DNA of 64,000 bases, from positions 75,717,341 through 75,781,340 of the forward strand of contig OV884015.1 in assembly GCA_930367205.1 (NCBI GenBank), read 5' to 3'. Source of the DNA: Acanthosoma haemorrhoidale. Lineage: Eukaryota; Arthropoda; Insecta; Hemiptera; Acanthosomatidae. Under the pieces are notes generated by a model. The model was not told where the DNA came from and did not search any database. It worked only from the letters and a program-made list of their open reading frames with translations. The position numbers and the translations under genes were made by a program. Below, piece by piece: positions 13,060-23,030 of the stretch (position 1 is the first letter of the stretch; every line of letters begins with the position of its first letter).

Positions 13060-13420
13060 TTTTTTTTTTATCTGACTGTTGCTATGGACGTTCCCATTTG
13101 GAGGAATGGAATTTTATCGCGTGCGAAAGACGTGGTGTGTTAATGTTCCCATATCTGGCCGCGCCATGACAGTGATAAAGCTCTAAAATTAGACATGCTC
13201 GACCGGGGACGGAGCGAATTGAGTGGTAGCTTAATTAAAGTCAGTACTGACTCAGCTAAACCCGTTGTGTCCACGAACTTATTTCTTTTTTAGGAGTTGT
13301 ATCGCAGGGCAAAGGGGGGATCTGCATCTGCTGCCTGATGCCTGATATGGAGCTCACCCCTTTCTGGTTAGCAATACTCCAAGACTGAAGGTATCTAAGG
13401 TTTTTTTTTAACGATACTAG
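13060..13420 (-). mobile_element. Possible retroposon 3' ends (T-run bounded)
   Basis: A T-run at 13060-13070 is followed by about 330 bp of distinctly higher G+C content, ending near a second T-run at 13401. In minus orientation this looks like a retroposon 3' untranslated region with an A-tail. No coding remnant or second copy in the window confirms it. Confidence 0.25.
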
Positions 13421-14276
13421 AAACCCTTACCCCCGTTTGTCTGTCTGTCTTTTATGACCTTTGTGAGACCACTGACGTAGAGACATGTCATTTTACATAA
13501 AGGCCATGTAGATATGATGTTACGACAACGCGAATACTGCCATCTCCTTAAAATATATTAACTACCATGTATTATTAATAACTTATATATTAAAAAAAAT
13601 ATGGGTATGGTATTAAATCATACATGCTTGACATTATGAATACGTGTTTTTAGAGGCATGATGTTGAATGAAGCGATGATACTAATAGTAAAAGCTACCC
13701 TATAGAAATAATAAAAGGATCATTAATAAATTACTTGGTATCCAAAAATAATATTTGTCTTATAAGATTGAAATACCCTACTCAGTCTAACTCAAACTAA
13801 ATGCCCCGAGTTCTTGATTAGTATTATGTATTTAGTGGATCTATAATGGACTATGATTACAATTACAATGAGACATTAAAATCATTTGGCAGCCCTGACA
13901 AAACCCTTCATTTTTTGGTGCACGGTGATTGACTAGAAGTCCTACATCGTCATATAACACCCAGACGAAGGGTGCGGTAGATAGACATATACTAAGAAGT
14001 TGTTGCTGTGATTATATATATAAAATAGTTTAGCAAATTACAACTTTCGAGTTATATAATAAATTCAAAACGTAATTATCATTGAAAACATTTTTGTAAA
14101 GTCAATTTCACCGTGATATGTATCCAACTATTAACACGCATTACATGTACTTTAGTTTAAGTAGATTCAAAATGAAAAATTACAATGTAGTGTTGGTTAT
14201 GTTTGCACTTGAAATCACACCTAATTTGGAATTAAATTATAACAATATCCTTAAGTATAATTCTATAATAAAATAT
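13421..14276. other. AT-rich stretch, no gene recognised
   Basis: No assignable feature. Confidence 0.55.
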
Positions 14277-15838
14277 TCTTTATTGCGCTAAAATTACAAT
14301 CTGCCTTATTAGGCAATAAGTTATTGAGATAAATGTTCTCATTCATACCATATTTACAATTCATCATTCACTCGCTCATTAATACAGTATTTACAAAAAG
14401 CCCAGAGGCCTCCTAAATCCACATGTTGTCACCTCCCTCGCATGCGAAAGAGGAAGCGGAGTCTTGGGAAGTCCCTCACGCTCGTCCGTCAGCCGTGTCA
14501 CCAGATACGAGCCAGTGGAGGTTTATGAAGAGTGCGAGCTCCACAGACGCTCTGGACTAGAATGGAGAAACTGGCCATTGCAGGGCGCCCACTGTCACAC
14601 ATTTATAGCAGGTCACGAGGCCACTTCCTTTTCTCCGAGGAGGATTATAGGGATGAGTGGCGCAGTGCAATCACTGTGCTACGGGATTAGGCTGGTTGGA
14701 GGGGCTACTGTGGAATAAGGTATATTAAGATCGTTATGAAGGGTTTTGCTGCTGACGTAATAAGGGGCATTTACTATTGTTCTCAGGACTTTTGATTGAA
14801 AGGATTGGATACGCTTGATGTTTGACTTTTTTTCAGTCCCCCATAGCTCTATTCCGTATGTCCAGATTGGCTTAAGTATAACTTTGTAGATTAGTAATTT
14901 AGATAATTCTATTGAGAGATGGGATCTCCTTCGAAGTAGTCTGTACAGTTGTCCAAAGCGTCTGTTTAGTTCTTGTCTTTTTAGTCTCGTATGTGGGTTC
15001 CAGGTCAGTCGTTTATCAAGATGAAAGCCTAAGTACCGTACTGTCTCGGATACAGGGAGAGGAATAGAATTAAAATAAACTAGTGGACAAGTCTTGTGAC
15101 AAAGGGTGAAGGTAATGTGGGAACATTTTGCTTCATCAACTTTGATCCGCCATTGATTGCACCAATACTCGATCTCGTCAAGGTGTTTTTGAAGGTTATG
15201 GGATGCTATGTCGGGGTCTGGGTGGGATAACAAGACTGCAGTGTCATCTGCAAATGTGGCCAAGAAGGTATTGGGAGTAGAGGGGACATCAGCGGCGTAT
15301 AGGTTATAGAGGATGGGGCCCAGGACACTGCCCTGTGGAACTCTTGTTATTTATGGGATAGTAGTTCGAGTATTCTAAACCACAGCGGACTTGGAAGAAG
15401 CGGTTTGAAAGGTAGGACTACAGGATTAGAAAAAGGGTCTGTGGTAAATATCTTTTGAGCTTGTAGAGCAAACCTGCGTGCCAAACCCTGTCAAAAGCTT
15501 GAGCTATATCAAGAAAGGCAGCAGTGCAATACTGTTTGGTTTCAAGGGCTGAGGAGATGTGATCAACAACGCGAAGGCATTGTTGAGCAGTGGAATGTCG
15601 TCGGCGGAAACCAAACTGGTGTGTGGGAAAAAGGTTTTTGGATTCAACAATGGGAAGTAGACGTTTTAGTAGGAGTTTCTCAAATATTTTTGAGAGGATA
15701 GGGAGTAGACTAATTGGACGGTAAGATGAGGCGTCATTCGGTGGTTTACCGGGTTTGGCGAATAGGACAATAATGGAATGTTTCCAGAGGAGAGGAAAGT
15801 GCGTCGTTCGGATAATGCAATTATATATGTAGGTTATG
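14277..15838 (-). mobile_element. LINE-A copy 'A', 5'-truncated
   Basis: A minus-strand copy matching about 38592-40205 of the full-length LINE at 35425-40219. It keeps the 3' terminal GCAATAAAG motif (at the left end), the 3' untranslated repeat and the RT palm/thumb. Homology ends abruptly near 15835, inside the region that encodes the segment before RT motif A. No convincing target duplication could be matched, so the right end may be a secondary breakpoint. Several indels break the reading frame. Confidence 0.9.
14679..15263 (-). pseudogene. LINE-A reverse transcriptase C-terminal part (194 codons)
   Basis: The frame starts at MATFADDTAVLLSHPDPDIA, so the catalytic FADD motif C is present, and continues through YLGFHLDKRLTWNPHTR and LKPIWTYGIELWG into the C-terminal thumb. 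It is highly similar to residues 667 to about 850 of the intact ORF2 at 37171-39861. Motifs A and B lie further upstream on the minus strand in other frames, interrupted near 15350 by a frameshift and stop. There is no autonomous start. It is a non-functional remnant. Confidence 0.85.
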
Positions 15839-15944
15839 GGCGCTGGAATTCACGGCGCTGAAGATACAGTTTGGCATTGCTCTCCTGTTGAACGGAACTG
15901 TTTTTTTGTACCCCTTAACTCAAGTTTTTAAATTTTTGTATTAA

Positions 15945-16090
15945 TTATTTCGTGTGTGGGTTCCATTTAAGTCTATTGTCTGTATTTTTGTATGGAGGGT
16001 TTCACCATGATAGGAACGGGATACAGACCAAGTAATCTTCCTACAAATATCAAATTCTTGTGATGGTGACACATGGTCATTAATTATTAT
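15945..16090 (-). pseudogene. Divergent LINE RT scrap
   Basis: The minus-strand complement of about 15951-15983 is similar to the LINE-A nucleotides that encode the RLTWNPHTR segment, with several mismatches. The surrounding sequence (to about 16090) looks like a strongly decayed relative but no longer reads through. This is the flank into which the LTR element inserted. Low confidence because the matched block is short. Confidence 0.35.
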
Positions 16091-16167
16091 TTATGGTTAT
16101 CAATTTTGAATAGCAGGTTACACTTTTTTTTTTTGCTTTCATAGCCCGTTTAAATTTACAGATAATT

Positions 16168-16171
16168 ATAT
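16168..16171. repeat. Target site duplication ATAT (left)
   Basis: ATAT immediately precedes the 5' LTR, and the same four bases follow the 3' LTR at 23257-23260. Confidence 0.85.
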
Positions 16172-16397
16172 AGTTACATGACGACAATTACTACTAAACA
16201 TTGACTAATCCATGTTAAGACCTCCCCCTATAAATAGGCTGAGCCTGCGGCTCTCGCTCTCATTCCATTATCAGTTAGTCACGCGTCACAGCTCAAAGTC
16301 ATTCATAGTTATCTTTCAAGTTTTAAACCTTTTGTATTTTGTGCTTCAATAAAGTGATCTTTTTAAAAAGCCTTTCTCTTCGTGGTCTGATTTAATT
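16172..16397 (+). repeat. 5' LTR (226 bp)
   Basis: It begins AGTTACATGACG and ends CTGATTTAATT. Promoter signals are visible: TATAAATA at 16229-16236; initiator-like CTCATTCC about 33 bp downstream and TCAGTT (16271-16276), the arthropod initiator consensus, about 44 bp downstream. A polyadenylation signal AATAAA lies at 16348-16353, defining a short U5. It matches the 3' LTR at every base by eye. Confidence 0.97.
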
Positions 16398-16416
16398 GGC
16401 GCCCGAACTTAGGGAC
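16397..16416 (+). promoter_or_regulatory. Primer-binding site, tRNA-Lys type with a 2-nt insertion
   Basis: TGGCGCCCGAAC (16397-16408) is complementary to the 3' end of a tRNA-Lys, overlapping the last LTR base as in errantiviruses. The next complementary block AGGGAC (16411-16416) is displaced by an extra TT. Minus-strand DNA synthesis would be primed here. Confidence 0.8.
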
Positions 16417-16729
16417 CTGAGGGCTGTTCAGACAACTAGAATTTTATTCAATTATAGACGATTCAATAAAATTCCGACCGTCGCTACTCTTGCGAGAAGA
16501 ACGTCACTGTGGAGCAAGACTCAACACACCGACTTCAAGGAGGAACTGCCGGTATTTTCAAATATCCTAAGCTCAGGTCAACGAACATTATCAACTACCG
16601 GAGTAGAGAAGCCTTAAGACACCGCTTAGAACGAAGTACTACAACAGGGTATGAAACCAGCATTATATTATATTTTATTTTAAAACTTATTTTATATTTT
16701 ATTTTAAAACTTATTTTTATTCTTTATAT
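16398..16729 (+). other. Leader of the LTR element
   Basis: This untranslated region between the 5' LTR and the gag start should hold the packaging signal. Near 16660-16715 an AT-rich motif (TATATTTTATTTTAAAAC) is tandemly duplicated. The frame 16396-16617 is not recognisable as coding. Confidence 0.6.
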
Positions 16730-17911
16730 ATGTCTTTGGTCGAAAGATTAAATTCCATTAGAAACATAAACGGAAACGAAACAGATACAGATATGGAACA
16801 TGAGAAAATTAAAAACAGCGACTGTACATTCATCCCAAGTTACAATGGGAAAACCGAAAACCTTATATTATACATTGACAACGTGACTTACTTATTGACT
16901 AGATTTTGCCAAGCCGAAAACCCAAATAGAATCAGAAATGAAGGACTTATCCTTATGTGCGCTAAGACCAAGTTAGAGGGGAACGCCAAAATCGCGACGT
17001 TCGATAAACAGTTTGGCTCGGTAATGGAACTACTTGAATTCCTGAGACAACATTACCAAGACAATCGGTCAATCTGCGAATTGGCTAGAGAGATTTCCAA
17101 TACAAAACCCAGACCTAACGAAAACCCCATTGAGTATATCGAACGATTGCAAATAAAAAGATGTGATTTATACTCAAGAATATACACAGATAACGAGATA
17201 CGAGATAAGGACCAAGAAATGGCACGCTACGACAACGACATTAGTCAAGAAGCTGTTAAAAACTTGCATCCGACGATAGCAATATTTCTACAGCACCTAC
17301 GCCACCGAACGCTAAACGATGTTTACAACTTTTTGAGGAAACAAGCCTCATTCGTGGTAGAATCGGTATACGGAAACCGTGTATTTAATAAAGATGCAAC
17401 GGAGGAAAGACCAAGACAACAGTACAATAAACAATCTAATAGACCCCAACAACAATACCGACAAAGATCAAATAACAATTATCAGGGATACAAAGGCAAT
17501 AATTATAATCCTAATTTTCAGCAATATAGACCACGGTACAATAATAACAACGCGCAACCCCAACAACAACAACAAAGGTACGATTACCAATATAACTATA
17601 ATAATAACAACGCGCAACCCCAAAGATATAATTACCAACAGCAATGGAATCCACAACAACAACATAACTATTTTAACCAACCACGACAAAATCCAGAGTG
17701 GAACCAACCGATGAACTACCAACAAAATCAATCCTATCCACAGACAGTTTCCATGCGAACGGCTAGCGATAGAGCACATTATTTTGAAGACGATAAGGAC
17801 AGAATAATCAGAGACTTACAAGAGAAATTAGACCGCTCGGAAAACCGTTTTTTAGACTCAGAACAAATACAAACCGATCCGCCTCCCTTAGAGGGAAAAG
17901 AACAATTTTAG
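16730..17911 (+). CDS. gag: Gag-like structural polyprotein
   Basis: A 393-residue ORF starting at the ATG at 16730 and ending with TAG at 17909-17911. Residues 1 to about 220 form a predicted capsid-like helical region (IATFDKQFGSVMELLEFLRQHYQ ... NPIEYIERLQ) of the kind seen in insect Ty3/gypsy Gags. Residues about 225-345 are extremely rich in Gln, Asn, Tyr and Arg, replacing the usual CCHC zinc knuckle; as in other errantivirus-like Gags, this basic, low-complexity tail could bind RNA. The C-terminus is charged. The product would assemble cytoplasmic particles packaging the element RNA. The -1 shift site into pol overlaps its 3' end. Identification rests on position and architecture, not on a strong motif. 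Confidence 0.85.
   Translation: MSLVERLNSIRNINGNETDTDMEHEKIKNSDCTFIPSYNGKTENLILYIDNVTYLLTRFCQAENPNRIRNEGLILMCAKTKLEGNAKIATFDKQFGSVMELLEFLRQHYQDNRSICELAREISNTKPRPNENPIEYIERLQIKRCDLYSRIYTDNEIRDKDQEMARYDNDISQEAVKNLHPTIAIFLQHLRHRTLNDVYNFLRKQASFVVESVYGNRVFNKDATEERPRQQYNKQSNRPQQQYRQRSNNNYQGYKGNNYNPNFQQYRPRYNNNNAQPQQQQQRYDYQYNYNNNNAQPQRYNYQQQWNPQQQHNYFNQPRQNPEWNQPMNYQQNQSYPQTVSMRTASDRAHYFEDDKDRIIRDLQEKLDRSENRFLDSEQIQTDPPPLEGKEQF
17848..17854 (+). promoter_or_regulatory. Programmed -1 frameshift slippery site T_TTT_TTA
   Basis: The heptamer TTTTTTA lies in the gag frame as T TTT TTA, the canonical retroviral slippery arrangement. After a -1 shift the reading frame remains open past the gag stop to 18027. 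A weak potential stem (TCCC...GGGA around 17882-17895) lies downstream. This would set the Gag to Gag-Pol ratio. Confidence 0.75.
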
Positions 17912-18001
17912 ACGAGAATATTTTAAATAATAATAAGCAAAATACGGTGAATAAACAGTGCGAAGAACTGCACTATACAAATGATTTACCATACATCATA
18001 G

Positions 18002-21000
18002 ACTTCAAAAAAAAACAAATGGTTGATTGATACGGGGGCTACGAAAAACTATATACACCCAGACGTAGTGAAAAGACATAATTTCACATTAAGGAAAAAA
18101 GAATTTTCTATCAAAACGCCCACGGGTTACGACGACGGTAATGCAAGCGTTGTGGTAAATATAAAAAATGCACTTGGTATAGACCAACTGACTGAATTTT
18201 TAGTCTACCCATTTTCCAATAGGTTCGATATTTTGTTAGGCTTCGAAACGATGAGGAATTTGAAAATGAACATAGATTGTACAGAAAATCACATAGTGAT
18301 CGGAGACAATACATTTAAATTCAATGACTCAAAGAACGAGATAAACTTGATGGACAACGAACAGGAAATAGACGACGCATTAAGAACGGAACACCTACCG
18401 ACAGATTTAACTAATAAATTAATAAAAATAATTTCGAATAATGGAGAAGTCATAAAAAAGGACAATGAAAAACTCCAAGCTACTAATTTATTAAAACATC
18501 GGATAAATACTAAAAATGATGACCCGATCTACACAAGAAATTATAGGTACCCCGAGCAATTCAAAGGTCAAATTAAAGATGAAGTACAAAAACTGTTAAG
18601 GGATGGAATAATCAGAAAGAGCAATTCACCTTATAACTCGCCACTATGGATAGTGCCGAAAAAGATGGATGCTAGTGGGATTAAGAAAGTGAGAATGGTC
18701 ATAGACTACCGCAAACTTAATTCAGAAACCACGAATGATAAATTCCCCTTACCAAACATAGAAGATGTACTCAATAAATTAAAAGGAGCCAAATATTTCA
18801 CAACCATCGATCTAAAATCAGGGTTTCATCAAATACCAATGGAGGAAGAATCAATTTCAAAAACAGCCTTCAGCACAGACGACGGACATTTTGAGTTCCT
18901 GAGAATGCCGTTCGGTTTGTGCAATGCACCACCAACTTTCCAACGTATGATAAACATGGCCATAGAGAACACACCAAGAACCATGGCTTATATCGACGAT
19001 ATAATAATTTATTCAAAAAATGAAGAAGAGCACCTGAATGACATTGAAAGGGTGTTACAGACGTTGAAGAAAAACAACTTAAGCATTCAATTGGACAAGA
19101 CCGAATTTTTCAAAACAGAGTTGAAGTTTCTGGGCTACGTTGTAACGCAGGATGGATTAAAGACGGATCCTATTAAAATAAAGGCTATTTTAGAATTCGA
19201 AAAACCTAAAGACGAAAAATCCCTTAGGCGATTTTTGGGTATGACAGGTTATTACCGAAAGTTCATAAGAAATTATGCCAATATGACGAGACCTCTAACT
19301 TCAGCCATTAAAACAAAAGATTATGAGTCAAAGGAATTTGAAAACAGTTTTCATCGACTAATTCAGGAAATGACTAATACACCGATACTGGCCTATCCGG
19401 ATTGGAACGAGGAATTTATATTGACAACGGACGCGAGCGACCAAGCAATCGGTGCAGTGCTTAGCCTGAAAACTGATAACGTAGAACACCCGATTGCCTT
19501 CGCATCAAGAGTCTTGTCGCAAACAGAGAAAAATTATAGTACCATAGAAAAAGAGTTATTATCCATAGTTTATGCCACACAACATTTCAAACCATATCTC
19601 TATGGAACAAAGTTCCTCCTGTTGACAGACCACAAACCGCTAACGTGGGTATTCAGTATGAAAAATGGAAACAGTAGAATAATGAAGTGGATTTGGAGGC
19701 TTCAGGAGTTTGAATTCGAAATTAAGCACATAAACGGAAAAACGAACTATGTCGCTGACTGTCTCTCGAGAAGAAATGAAATCAACACTTTAGAAGGTGA
19801 TGTAGAAATTAATATTAGCATTCCAGAGGAAGGAACTCAAGAATACGATGATTTCTTAGATCAACTCTTAGAACTTGAGGAAACAAATAATCAAACTACT
19901 TTAGAACCAACGGAAGAATTACCGGTATTAACTAACGAAGACTTAGATAGCCTAATAACACAACATTCACAGGCTAGCAACAATGAGCAGGTATGGCTGG
20001 TGGATAGCGACAAGTGTACAAACGTTGAAAAAAATCAGATAATAATAAAAAGAGGGACCAATAGGATTACCTACGAAAAAATATTTGAAAAAAATCGTTA
20101 CACCTTATACATTAATGATCCCGAAAAAATAAATGAATTACTGCTGGAAGTATTACGACCAAACAAAGTCTATGGTATATACTGTCAAACGAACTTCAGA
20201 ACTTTGAACGAGATTTACGAAGATTATTTCAAACAGATCCAAGAATTAATTGAGAGAGAATACAAAACTGTAATACTCAAGAGATATTGTCTGCTATGTG
20301 AAGATATCACTGAGGTGAGTAATCAACAACAGGCGATCCTCGATTATCATTACGGAAAGACCTGCCATCGTGGGATTTTGGAGACTTACGACAGATTAAA
20401 AAGAAAAATTTACTTTCCGAATATGAAAGATAAGATCACAGAAATAATAAACCAGTGTGAAATATGTAAAACAAATAAATATGATAGAAAACCAATCAAA
20501 AGTAAATTCCTAACAACACCGACTCCAGACAAACCATTTCAGGAGATTATGATGGACTTATTGCAGTTTGACAAAAAAATAATTTTTACAACCATCGATA
20601 CCTTCTCGAAACGATTATACACTCAGGTGATCAGCAATAAAAACGCGTTAACTATATGCCAAACCTTGGAACAGTACATCAGCTTATACCCTATACCAGA
20701 GCGTATTTGCGCGGACCATGGAAAAGAATTTAACAACATCTTGATTCAACAATTTTGCAAAGCAACGAATATAGAAATCCATTATACAAGTAAAAACTAT
20801 TCGAATTCATTAGGGATACTAAACAAATGCCATGCCACCTTCAACGAAATAATGAGGATAAACATTAATCAAAACAAGAAGATTAACTTCGAAAGAATCG
20901 TACAAACAAGCACGATAGCATACAATAATACTCTTAATCAAAATTTAAAGTTAACTCCAAATGAGATAACATTCGGAAAGACGAAGGACTCGTACGATAC

Positions 21001-21334
21001 ACAAGACATTCAAGAGATACATGTCAATAACTATTTTCAACAATTAAAAGACTTACATACGGAAGTAAAACAGAAAATAGAATTCATTAAAGAAACCCGT
21101 AATGAGAAACTTAACCAAAACCGTGAAGAACCTCCTGAGCTTAACTCAGAAGAATTCGCCAAAACACCCCGGGTCAAACCAAAAAAGAGTTTACTATACA
21201 ACAAAATAAAAATAGGCGACACGCACATAAACAACATTAAAAGACCGAATAAGCAGAAGAAAAAATATTTTGTTACGGACAATGACGAGGACACTCATCA
21301 TGATCCAGGTCCTAGTAGCCGCCGCAGTAAGTAA
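18002..21334 (+). CDS. pol: Pol polyprotein: protease, reverse transcriptase, RNase H, integrase (frame-broken at its start)
   Basis: The frame is open from 18002; numbering here counts the TTG at 18023 as residue 1, and the region has no ATG start, as expected for a shift product. Order: protease with DTGA at 3-6; reverse transcriptase with YIDD at 323-326; RNase H with TTDAS (Asp 470); integrase zinc domain His 776, His 782, Cys 812, Cys 815; integrase core Asp 845 and Asp 898. The residue exactly 35 positions after Asp 898, normally the third catalytic Glu, is Asn 934. A basic C-terminal tail follows. The -1 frame from gag runs to 18027 in a different phase; moving between them needs +1 within 18002-18027, where nine A lie at 18007-18015. 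This is either an inactivating indel or a homopolymer sequencing error. Domain identity is very secure; function is doubtful. Confidence 0.95.
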   Translation, partial: TSKKNKWLIDTGATKNYIHPDVVKRHNFTLRKKEFSIKTPTGYDDGNASVVVNIKNALGIDQLTEFLVYPFSNRFDILLGFETMRNLKMNIDCTENHIVIGDNTFKFNDSKNEINLMDNEQEIDDALRTEHLPTDLTNKLIKIISNNGEVIKKDNEKLQATNLLKHRINTKNDDPIYTRNYRYPEQFKGQIKDEVQKLLRDGIIRKSNSPYNSPLWIVPKKMDASGIKKVRMVIDYRKLNSETTNDKFPLPNIEDVLNKLKGAKYFTTIDLKSGFHQIPMEEESISKTAFSTDDGHFEFLRMPFGLCNAPPTFQRMINMAIENTPRTMAYIDDIIIYSKNEEEHLNDIERVLQTLKKNNLSIQLDKTEFFKTELKFLGYVVTQDGLKTDPIKIKAILEFEKPKDEKSLRRFLGMTGYYRKFIRNYANMTRPLTSAIKTKDYESKEFENSFHRLIQEMTNTPILAYPDWNEEFILTTDASDQAIGAVLSLKTDNVEHPIAFASRVLSQTEKNYSTIEKELLSIVYATQHFKPYLYGTKFLLLTDHKPLTWVFSMKNGNSRIMKWIWRLQEFEFEIKHINGKTNYVADCLSRRNEINTLEGDVEINISIPEEGTQEYDDFLDQLLELEETNNQTTLEPTEELPVLTNEDLDSLITQHSQASNNEQVWLVDSDKCTNVEKNQIIIKRGTNRITYEKIFEKNRYTLYINDPEKINELLLEVLRPNKVYGIYCQTNFRTLNEIYEDYFKQIQELIEREYKTVILKRYCLLCEDITEVSNQQQAILDYHYGKTCHRGILETYDRLKRKIYFPNMKDKITEIINQCEICKTNKYDRKPIKSKFLTTPTPDKPFQEIMMDLLQFDKKIIFTTIDTFSKRLYTQVISNKNALTICQTLEQYISLYPIPERICADHGKEFNNILIQQFCKATNIEIHYTSKNYSNSLGILNKCHATFNEIMRININQNKKINFERIVQTSTIAYNNTLNQNLKLTPNEITFGKTKDSYDTQDIQEIHVNNYFQQLKDLHTEVKQKIEFIKETRNEKLNQNREEPPELNSEEFAKTPRVKPKKSLLYNKIKIGDTHINNIKRPNKQKKKYFVTDNDEDTHHDPGPSSRRSK

Positions 21335-21386
21335 TAAACAAGACTTAATAGATATTGACGAAATTGATAAAATTAATAAAGTATAA
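21300..21386 (+). pseudogene. Possible env start remnant (28 codons)
   Basis: A short ORF overlaps the 3' end of pol in another frame, where env commonly begins in errantiviruses. Its first ten residues (MIQVLVAAAV) are hydrophobic like a signal peptide, but it stops at 21384-21386 after an acidic stretch. No envelope motif follows. It may simply be chance. Confidence 0.2.
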
Positions 21387-23015
21387 TCAAATAAATCATG
21401 ATCAAACGATATCAATTAATTATAGAGGAAATTTGTGAATGGGTTATATTTCGATTGGCTAATCTAACGTCATAATGTTCAGTAGAAAAATTTATTTATA
21501 TTATATTTACGTATATTATCCGTTTCTAAAGAATTTGGTTTTTTGGCAAGAGAGATTGGAAGCTACATTTGTATTGGTTGTATCTAAAAGACAAATTTAT
21601 TATATGTCGTAATATCAATTATTCTTTATATTAGTTTATAATGAATGTAATTGTGAAAACATTTCAGCCACCGGCTATAACATTAGATAATTTAATTTGT
21701 ATCAAGTTGATCAATTGTTCTTTAAAGATAGTTATAAATCTGAATGAAGAGCACGAAATTGTTTTAAATATTTTAAGTTTGTTGTGTACTGTTCAGTATA
21801 ATAGCTATTCACTCACATATATATCAGAACGAATTATGTTAATTCCATTTATAAACAATTACCTACAGATCGTTTAAGGTACAAAGAATCTGCTATTTAG
21901 AGATTATAGCAAATTTGGAATTTGGCTATGTTTTATTTTTGGATTAAGTTATTTACCACTTAAGAATTAAAAGTCAAATAATTGCACTCCTAGAGAATCA
22001 AACTAGGCGATGTTTAAACCTTTACATCTAATCAGCTTTGTGAATTTAAATATTTACTTTTAGTTTAAAAGACGTATCTGACTATTCGTCATTTAAGCTT
22101 CAGTTACATACAGGGTACTTACGCTGAAGGATTATTACCTAAGCCAACAACTATTAAGCACGAGACTAATTGTCAATTGTTTATTCTCCATAAAATCTAA
22201 CTATAATAATTATCCATATGTGTAATTAAGTAAGAACTATTAATTATAAGTGGAACAAACCTTTCCATTACAATGTAACCATAAAATATTTCTATAATAT
22301 TTCTAGCAACAAGTTTACTTGTAATTAATATTTTATATACATTAACGAGATATAATTTAAGGAACAAATAATTTTAATTATTCTTGTATTGGTATAAATG
22401 ATTGAATAATTAATGGAGTTATTTTCTGGTATTTAAGCGTTTACCAATGTTATAAGAATAAAGCAGATTAATATTGATTTAATAAGAAAATGTTATTTTA
22501 ATTTTTTATTTATAATTTGATTCATTAAGATTGATAATAGTAATTTTCATTTCATACTGTATATCTTGATAATGCCATATCAAATACAGTACGATACCAT
22601 TTAATATCTTTGCTACATTTTGTATAGTATAATTTCTTTAATATTTAATCAAATCGAGGAACCAATAGTAATAATACTATGTTAAGTATAAGTTTCCTCT
22701 TACATTTTTAAGCTATTTCTTATGAAATTTTATGTTCGCTTTATGCACCTTCATAAAAATTATTGTACCTTTGGTATACTATACGCATACTGCAAACTTG
22801 AATTTACGTACTATAATGATTCTTATTAATTGAGAATTAATAATGCTAGAGCAATGTTACTTCAAGTATGATATCCATTTAAAAATTTATTTATCATTAA
22901 TAGTTTCAACTGAATGTTACTCTGTAAGAACAGCTATGAATGCTCTGAGTGGGTGCCAAATATCTTGTTAAGTAAAATTAGATTTCTTTTTGCACATTTC
23001 CGGAGCAATGCTTAA
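21387..23015 (+). other. 1.6-kb AT-rich region where env would be expected
   Basis: It lies between pol and the polypurine tract. The longest frame is 78 codons (21641-21877), with no recognisable fusion peptide, transmembrane or glycoprotein features. Its length is similar to a typical env, but the sequence is extremely AT-rich and stop-filled. Env is therefore absent or decayed beyond recognition, although the LTRs are still identical. Confidence 0.7.
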
Positions 23016-23030
23016 TCTTCGGGAGGGAGG
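23016..23030 (+). promoter_or_regulatory. Polypurine tract
   Basis: GGGAGGGAGG (23021-23030) directly abuts the 3' LTR and would prime plus-strand DNA synthesis. Confidence 0.9.

Noticed and set aside
17379..17779. Overlapping frames of Asn/Ile-rich or Leu/Val-rich composition inside gag
   Set aside because: Out-of-frame shadows of the Gln/Asn-rich Gag tail.
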